Part shown: one piece after another, positions 57,007 to 64,000 of the stretch
Layout of the letters: every line of letters starts with the position of its first letter
How positions within the stretch are numbered: the stretch's first letter is position 1
Origin: Cenococcum geophilum 1.58
Taxonomy: Eukaryota > Ascomycota > Dothideomycetes > Gloniales > Gloniaceae
Assembly (NCBI GenBank): GCA_001692895.1
Contig: KV748189.1
Location: forward strand, 1,496,432 to 1,560,431
Reading direction: 5' to 3'
Length of the DNA stretch: 64,000 nucleotides
Position numbers and translations under genes: made by a program
The notes under the pieces: model-generated
What the model saw: only the letters and a program-made list of their open reading frames with translations
Told to the model about the DNA's origin: nothing
Database searches by the model: none

Positions 57007-58750
57007 ATGCCACCAAAAGCAGCCACTATAACGCCATTAACGGCGGCAACTACTTTAAGGTTAGGAGGTAACACTAGTATAATAGATACTAACTTATAAT
57101 AACCTGTAACGGTTAAATAGCTATAAGAGATAGTTAACTAGTTAATAACAAATAATGCGGCGCTAGAAGAAAGGGTTAATAGAATAGGAGTAGTAAAGAT
57201 TAAGTTACTATTAATTAAGAGGTACTTAGGAGAAAGATTAAAGCTTAAAGGATTCCTTATATAAATATACTTTAAAGTTATATAAGAAGGGGTAAAGCTA
57301 TTAATACCTATAGATCAAATAGCCTATATAGGACTATTCCTATTAAAAAGAGCACTTAAGTAGTTTAAGCCTTACCTTACAGAAATATAGGTAAATGGAA
57401 TAACGACCACCAATTAAGAAGTATAATTTATATTCTTAAGCTAGAAAGGGTTTATAAAGCAACTTATATAAATATTTAGAGACTTAGAGGCAGTAACTAT
57501 AGCAGAAAGAAAACTTTAAAATATTACGTAATAAACCTTAGTAATTAAGTATACAACGCAGTTCTAGACATTAGTAATATAAGTTAAGTAGAATAATAAG
57601 GCGTTTATAGCATAGTATAAGTAAGGACTTAAGGCTAAAGTTTAGGACATAATTATTCTAATAGAAGATGTGGACACCCTATATGATTTAATAGATTAAG
57701 TAATTAAGATTGATAATTGGATCTACTAAAGGGAATAGGCTAAGAGAGGTTAGGATAGAGTTTTATAGTTATATAAGGTATAGAGTACGCAATAACTAAA
57801 GCTAAATTAGAAATTATAGTATGGTATAAAGCTAATAAACCTAAGTAGTACTAAAGAAGCCTATAAGAGATAGAGTAAAGAAACTATAAAAACCTAAAGG
57901 TTAAGGATCTAGTAATTATAGGACTAAAGAGTAAAGGCTAAACTAGGGATCTTAGTAGTAGAAAACGTTTAGGCGGACTCTATAGCAAAGTTAATAGTTT
58001 AAAGATAGAGCTTATATAAATTATAGGAAATAAGGTTATTTTATAAGGGATTATAAAGATAGTTAGAGTTACTATATAATAAAGGGAACTAGACTAGTAA
58101 TAGAAGATATATATATATATAAAGGGATAATAGTACGCTATAAGGAACAAAGGAATATTTAATTAGAAGTTTTGCGTTTTATTATAATAACGCATACCAA
58201 ATTTATAAAGATACTAAGTATAGCGCAAGCTATTAGCTATAAGAGCTATATTTAGCGGAATATAAAGGAACTAATAAACTAGTTCGCAGATTGGATATTA
58301 AGGATAATAAATTTAACGTAGGCGAAATATTTAGTAATAATAAGGTAATAAGAGCGGCTTACTAGGAGTATAGACCTTAAAAATATTATATAAAAGGTAG
58401 AGGATAATTCCACTATAGAATAGGGAATATTAGTAGGGATTAAGACCCCACTAGATATAATATCTATTGCTTTATAAGATATAAGAGAAGTAGGATAGTA
58501 AACTATTTCGGCACTTAATAAAGGCGAAAGGCTAAAGGCTTAAGATTTTTAAGAAGAGATAAGAGATAACTAAGATTCTTAAGACGAGATAAGGTATACC
58601 TAAGGACCTATAACAGATAGAAACCGATAAAGTAGGGTAATAGCTTAGTTTAAGGATATACGAATAAGCTTAGGACAGAGTTTCCCACAGGTATAAGATT
58701 CTTAAGACAAGATAAGTAAGATTTAAGACTCTTAAAATAAGATAAGAATA
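57007..58750 (+). pseudogene. Gyp1-e gag remnant
   Basis: Preserved ATG at 57007 followed by PPKAATITPLTAATTLR. The Gag core resembles 18950-19110 of Gyp1-c. The zinc knuckle near 58013-58065 reads AYINYRK...GYFIRDYKD with ligands as Tyr. Near 58540-58745 four copies of a DSxDEIR/DSxNKIR motif are spaced irregularly; the x is TAA or TAG, most likely a former Gln. The repeat is acidic and Gln-rich. Its role is unknown. Confidence 0.85.
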
Positions 58751-59958
58751 CTAAGTAAGCCTAGTTAGACTAAGGTAGGAGTAAAGCTTAAGTTAGAAGT
58801 AAGCTTAGGATTAAGAATCTTATAGAACTAAGACTTTAAGTAATAAATAAGGACTATTAATAAGATTAGAGAATTTGTAATATAAATAGTAACTAGACTA
58901 GGAGATAGGTATATAGACCTAAAAGACTTACTAGGGGAATATAGTATTTAGCCTAAAGATTAGAAGGCTAATACTAAGATTAAAAAGTAAAAAGACTTTA
59001 AGGATCTACTTATAAGACGTAAAAAGAATAAAACTATAGAGGAATTTAGAGTAAGAATTACCTTATAGTAAGAATAGAAACTAGATAAAAGATCTAATAT
59101 ATTAGGATATACTAAGGATAGAGCACTTATATAAAGAATTACTAATAGGCCTAAAGTAGGTATACTAAGAGCTAAGTAGTTTACTAAATTAGAAAATAAA
59201 GAGGATTTAGGGATTTTAATTAGGTTTAAAGAATAACACATAAAGGGCTATTATAACGCAGTAATAAGAAAATACTTCCTTACGGACGAGCTATATATAC
59301 TTTAGTAGCTGTACTAAAAGTAGTATAGGTAAAGGCATAATAATAAGTAGGAAGATTTTTATATATAATTAGATAAGAAAGTTATCTAAGACTACCTAAT
59401 TATAGAAAAGGCAATAAGTTATATTAAAGGAGCCTTAATTATAACGTTAAAGGATCTAAAGGAATAATTAGAGGACTAGAAAAGTGAGAGACGTATTTTA
59501 GTATCTACGAATAAAGTTATAATATTTAGATTAATATAATAAAGGTTTAAACTTAAGGATAAAAATAAATTAAGAGTTAACCTAAAGCACTAAGTATATT
59601 ATATATTAGTATAGATTATATATATAAATAATATATATAATATATATAGAGCACTAAAGAATAAGTATTAAAAATACCCTATAAGAATATATTGGCTAGT
59701 AGAAGAATACAAGTATTAAAACGCTAAGTATATATATAGCTAGTATCTAGTAGAAGTTTAGGAGTTAGGTAACTTAATACTTTAGCTAAAAAGATTCCTT
59801 ATAGAAGAATGCCTAGATAGATAATAGTAGTAGAAATGCTTAAAGAATACGTATTTATAGTATATTAAAGATAAAAAGCGAACTAAGTATTAGCTAAAGG
59901 TAAACTAAGTATAAATAGGATTAAGTAGCTAATAGTTAGGAAAAGCAGAGGCCTATAG

Positions 59959-60383
59959 TATAACGGAACCTTATAGCAAGAACTACAATGGGCTTGTTAA
60001 TGGGCTAGGTGTGTAGGAAATGCAAGTATAAAAGTCAACAACGTAATAATAACTAGTGGAGTAGTTGCCTAATAGATTAACTCTAATTGTATTCTAAGAA
60101 TTACTACAAGGAAGGAACTATCTAGGTAGGGACTAAGGGTCATTAAATACACAACCATACTCCTAAGAAAGTTGTTGCTCTATCTGCTCTATCTACTTTA
60201 TTTGCTCTATAATAGATCTTATAAACTATATAGATTATATAGATCATATCACGTAACTTTGCTTACTATTCCTTGTTATATAGTTTTACGGGTTCTATCC
60301 TAAACCGTACCTATATTAACCAACTAGCTTCTCTTAACTCTTCTCTAAGTAGTCGTAATATTATACTTAAAGCGTCCGTAACA
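59959..60383 (-). repeat. Gyp1-f 3' LTR (425 bp)
   Basis: Ends on + read TATAACGG and GTCCGTAACA. The central patch (near 60170-60250) is of the atctgctctatctac type with gatctataa repeats, closer to the plus-strand copies Gyp1-c/-e than to Gyp1-a. Confidence 0.92.
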
Positions 60384-61130
60384 CCATCTCCCTCCTCTCT
60401 ATCTTTATTCTTAAAGATACCTAGCATCTCTAAGTCGTTTACTAGAGGTATAATATCCGTCTAATTAATTTAGTTAATATCGTTACTTATAATACCTAAA
60501 GCACCTTCTTCTTCTTCTATAGCCCGTTGGTTTCATACCATTACTATAATATTATCTCTTAGTAAGATAATGCTATCTCCGTGTTCTCGTTATGTAAAAG
60601 AGGGGCTAGTTTATATTACGTTAGCAAGTCCTTTATCTCAGCAACCTTTCTCTTATTTAGAGTGCACTAAAGCGAATATTTAGTTATCCTATAATATTCG
60701 CTCTATCTCTAATGTTAAATATACGCAACCTATTACTCTTAATAGTTATCTGGTTCCCTAATTAATTTATTTTAGGGTCTTATATTTAATCCAAGGCAGA
60801 AAAACTTAAGGGTAATCTTACCGTAGTGCTGGCGGAAGCCCATTGTTAATCTAAAGAATCTACTCATGCCCTTAAGGCTTAGCAGTCTGCCTTTATAAAA
60901 GTTTAGCGTCTTTAACGCGTTCGTAAAAAGGTTTATTCTAAGGAGTAAAAACTTATAGAATAAGGTCTGTAGGAACTAGGTAATAAAAAAACGGATTCTC
61001 CTCTAATAGAGAAGGAAACAGATCTAAGTAGTTCAGCAACTGCTCTTCTTAGGTCCCCCTTAGGTAACTTATTCTTTAGCGATCCTTCTTTATTAATACT
61101 GCCTAACCTAATCTCTTCCGATACTCCTAT
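60384..61130 (-). pseudogene. Gyp1-f ORF3 remnant
   Basis: It opens at an ATA at 61130-61128, reading GVSEEIRLGSINKEGSLKNK, then the VAELLRSVSFS and VFLLPSSYRPYSISFYSLE region. The middle (60795-60930) is unlike other copies. The second block is near 60780-60384 (TNPSFx, LLRDNI, NDLEMLGIF) to the polypurine tract. No known family. Confidence 0.5.
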
Positions 61131-64000
61131 ACCTTTCCTATAACATTCTTTAAATTCTCTAGTAGCTCCTAGGTAGTTTTAGTATAGCCTATCTACTTAA
61201 CCTTATACTATATTTTGTCGTTAATGTCCTTATAATTAACGATCTTTAATACTTACTATTCGTCTTCTTCTTATCCTCTATACGTGTCTACTTTATAAAC
61301 CAATGGCTTAACATTCCTATATACTAGCTTTAGCATTGCAATATACTATACAGGGTAGATCTTCATTTTGGCTAGTAGGTTTAACTTAAACGTAACCAGT
61401 GAAATCTTCTATGTAATTTTAAAAGGTCTTAGCCTAACATGGTCCAATTTCTTGCTTAGTCGTTAACTTTTAAAATTTTTATATAGTAGCTACACTTTAT
61501 CTCCCTCCTTAAGATCTGGTCCCTTAGATCTCTTAGCATTATAGTACTTTTTCATTCTCTTTTATACTTTCTTTACTAATTCCGTAAGGTCTTTATAAAG
61601 ATTCATTAATATCTTTATTCTTTCTTTAGCTATACTACTCGTTTTTTTCGCTTGCCATAGTAACAACAATGTCCTTAGCTTATATCCGTAATTTGCCTTA
61701 AATGGTAATATACCTATTCCTTTTTAAGGTATTACATTATATACAAACTATATAACTAGTAATAGTAATACCCAATTATTCTGTGCATAATTGATATAAT
61801 GCCTTAGATACTGCTCTAGCGTTTAATTTAATCTTTCCGTTTAACCGTCTGTCTGTAAATAATATGCAGTAAAAGTTACTGCTCAAACTCCTTGCTCCGC
61901 TAAGAATACTTCCTAAAATACTGCTATAAATCTTAGATCTCTATCCAATATAATTTTACTTAGTGCTCCATATCTTATAAATACTTCTTTAACGTAGATT
62001 CTAGCGATATCTTCCGCTGAGATTTCTTCTATATATGCTATAAAGTATCCCCACTTTATAAGCTTATCTACTATCACTAAAATCACGTTATAATCTTATC
62101 TAGTAATAGGATCTTTTAATTTTGGCAACTTAATAATAAAGTCCCATAATATAACCTCTTATGGTCTCTCTGGTATTTTAATAAGTTATAGCCCTCCATA
62201 TAGCTTATACCTCATTAATTTATTCCTTTAGCAATCTAAATATTCCTTTATAACTTTTCTAGCTATCCTCTAGATTCCATTAATAATATACTCCTCCTAG
62301 AGTCTCAATACTAAGCCCATAGCTCCATTATATCCTTAAGTTAGTCCCTTATAAAAGTTCTCTACAAACTGCTCTACTATACTTCTTAGGATATACTTTA
62401 CTTCTTAATTTTCGTATATATCCGTCTATAGATCTTCTAGCTATACTTCTAGAATTCTTTATGCCTAAAAGCTTTCTAGTATCTTATAGACTTTCTCTAG
62501 TTTATCATCTTCTTAAGTTGCTGCGATTTTTAGATAATTATACCTAATCAATCCATCTATATCTTTTCGTAATAAAGCCCCTAATGGCTTTTCCTCATTT
62601 TATAGTTCAGCTTTGCGGCTCAGAGTATCTACCCGCGTATTATCTGTACCTTTAGTATACTAAATCTCGAAATAGTATTCCGTAAGCATCTCTACCTATC
62701 TAACCTATCTTTAGTTAAGTTCCTTTATCAATAGGAATCCAATTAGGTTCTTATAATCCGTCTTAACCACAAATAGTTTCTCTATACCTTATAAGAATAC
62801 TCTTTATTCCTTTAATGCTGTAACTATACCTAATAACTCCTTATTATAGATGTTATAGTTTAACTCCGGTGGTGTTATCTTCCAACTATAATATACCACT
62901 AGGTGCCATCTATCTTAATACCTTTACATAAAGCACGCCCCTAGTATATAGTCTGATGCATCTATTTTTATAACCGTCTCTAGTCCTAGTTAATAGATCT
63001 TAAGAACTAGCTCCTAGGTAAACAACTCTTTAACTTTCTTAAAGAGTTTTCTTTACTCTTCCCCCCATGCCTATAGTTCTTCTTTCTTTGTTAACTATAT
63101 AAATGGCTTAATATCCTTTAACTACTGCGCTATAAACCTTCTATAGTAATTGCAAAACCCTAGAAACGATCTTAACTATATAACGTTCTCTAGTTCTTGC
63201 CAATTCATTATAGCCTTAATCTTTTTTGGATCTATGCTAAGTTAGCCTAGTTTAATAATAAATCTAACGAAATCGGTCTTCCTGGTAAAGAACTTGCATT
63301 TCTTAATTGCTACTAGCATCTGTTCTTTTTATAGTCTCTTTAAGACCCATTTAACGTATTCCCTATGTTCTTCCTTAGTTATTAAGTAGATAATGATATT
63401 ATTAAGATATACTATAACAAATTCATCTAAGTGTTCTCTTAATACATTGTTAATACGCTTCTGGAACGTTGCTAGTGCGTTTATAAGCCCGAATTGTATA
63501 ACTAATAGTTTATATAGTCCTTCTTTTAACCTAAAGGCTGCCTTCTATTTATCGCCTTCCTTAATCCTAATCTAATAGTACGCCCATCTTAGATCTATCT
63601 TCGTGAAGATTTACGCATTACCTATCCTGTCTTAGATTTCGCTAATTAAGGGTAAAGGATACCTATCCTTCCTAGTGATGCTGTTTAACTGTCTGTAGTT
63701 AATACACAGCCTTAGTTTACCATTCTTCTTTAATATAAATAGTACTGGATAACCCGCTAATAACTACGATGGTCTAATATATCCCTTTTATAGATTTTCC
63801 TAGACAAACTCTTTTAATGCTCTACCTTCTTCTTCGGTAAGCTTATAGATTGGAAAGAACTTTAGACTTATTCCTAGTTCTAACTCTATCTTATAATCCT
63901 ATACTGCATATTTTAACAGCTTTTTACTTTCCGGTAACCATAGTTTCTTGCCGTACTTATAGTATCTCTTTAGTATATAGCTTAGTCCTTTTTCTATTTC
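61131..64000 (-). pseudogene. Gyp1-f pol remnant (reverse transcriptase to chromodomain)
   Basis: Right to left: reverse transcriptase (64000 to about 63230), catalytic loop reading YLNN near 63412-63400 (both Asp lost), RNase H (about 63000-62640, closing DTLSRKAEL near 62630), integrase (about 62480-61480, with KLIKWGYFIAYIEEI at 62060-62020 and IILDRDLRF near 61945), chromodomain (about 61300-61140). The right end of the window cuts the reverse transcriptase before the protease. Several Trp codons remain, but stops are present in every domain. Confidence 0.87.

Larger units (their letters stand above)
56538..59958 (+). mobile_element. Gyp1-e, left half of a Ty3/gypsy chromovirus, cut by Gyp1-f
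   Basis: This plus-strand copy consists of the 5' LTR 56538-56961 and internal region to 59958, ending just before the protease at the point equivalent to about 21675 of Gyp1-c. Gyp1-f starts at 59959. The other half is outside the window. The 5 bp left of the LTR (ttact) would be the TSD. The copy keeps the gag ATG at 57007. RIP stops are as dense as in Gyp1-c. Confidence 0.93.
59959..64000 (-). mobile_element. Gyp1-f, Ty3/gypsy chromovirus, right part outside window
   Basis: Minus-strand copy with 3' LTR 59959-60383 and internal sequence to the window end in the reverse transcriptase. The candidate TSD left of the LTR is tatag (59954-59958). Compared with the other minus-strand copies it has more TGG/CAN codons left in pol, suggesting milder RIP. 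Its ORF3 region has a divergent segment near 60795-60930. Confidence 0.93.

Noticed and set aside
58960..59241. 93-codon minus-strand open stretch as a gene
   Set aside because: Same antisense shadow in Gyp1-e.
60273..60464. 63-codon plus-strand open stretch
   Set aside because: It lies across the Gyp1-f LTR and ORF3 end in the antisense direction, with no homologue of its own.
63393..63575. 60-codon plus-strand open stretch
   Set aside because: Antisense to the Gyp1-f reverse transcriptase catalytic region.
1..64000. tRNA, rRNA or centromeric satellite arrays
   Set aside because: No cloverleaf-forming or rRNA-like sequence and no long tandem arrays were seen; repeats are explained by nested elements.

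Overview
This window is a wall of decayed transposable elements with no intact host gene, rRNA or tRNA that I can support. The sequence is very AT-rich, TpA is everywhere, and CpA/TpG are scarce. Reading frames of retroelement proteins stay recognisable but are broken almost only by TAG and TAA at Gln or Trp positions. Cys and His often read as Tyr, and catalytic Asp often reads as Asn. This is the signature of repeat-induced point mutation (RIP, C to T mainly in CpA). It points to a filamentous ascomycete (Pezizomycotina) and to a heterochromatic AT-isochore, such as a pericentromeric, subtelomeric or TE-island region.

I name the families here for convenience. Gyp1 is a Ty3/gypsy chromovirus, about 7.8-7.9 kb, LTR about 390-425 bp, six copies a-f. 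Gyp2 is a second chromovirus, LTR 246-288 bp, two copies. Gyp3 is a Ty3/gypsy element of 6.5 kb with 217-bp LTRs, one full copy and one solo LTR. Cop1 is a Ty1/copia element of 6.4 kb with 271-bp LTRs. There is also a Ty1/copia RNase H fragment (Cop2) and a hAT DNA transposon fragment.

Layout. Positions 1-54366 are two Gyp2 elements in tandem on the + strand, joined by a single LTR (11629-11874) and swollen by insertions. Gyp2-1 (1-11874, left end outside) contains a 101-bp miniature LTR-like insert (2338-2438) and Gyp1-a (3436-11309, minus). Gyp2-2 (from 11629 to its 3' LTR at 54079-54366) contains a GC-richer insert of about 160 bp in its integrase, a reversed Gyp3 solo LTR (17162-17376) and Gyp1-b (17403-53935, minus). 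Gyp1-b is itself split by Gyp1-c (18277-26186, plus), Gyp1-d (28120-42411, minus) and full-length Gyp3 (45843-52380, plus). Gyp1-d is split by Cop1 (28660-35103, plus). Seven insertions have 5-bp target-site duplications (TSDs) that can be read directly, two of them with one copy altered by RIP, so insertion order can be deduced to four levels of nesting.

Positions 54367-56537 form a low-copy mosaic. It has an unresolved stretch, a minus-strand copia RNase H fragment, and a hAT fragment inserted in the copia. The hAT is cut by Gyp1-e (56538 onward, plus), which is cut in turn by Gyp1-f (59959 to the window end, minus).

In each LTR element the usual parts are visible in order: gag with zinc knuckle, protease, reverse transcriptase, RNase H, integrase. 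Gyp1 and Gyp2 add a C-terminal chromodomain, which in known chromoviruses guides integration into heterochromatin and would fit the self-nesting here. In Cop1 integrase precedes reverse transcriptase. All Ty3-type reverse transcriptases that can be read have lost a catalytic YxDD aspartate, so none is autonomous. The least expected features are an extra reading frame (ORF3) after the Gyp1 chromodomain that runs into the 3' LTR, a Gyp3 element without a recognisable integrase, MluI-box clusters in the Cop1 LTR, and the 101-bp mini-LTR. Boundaries of LTRs and TSDs were read base by base. Boundaries of protein domains are approximate.
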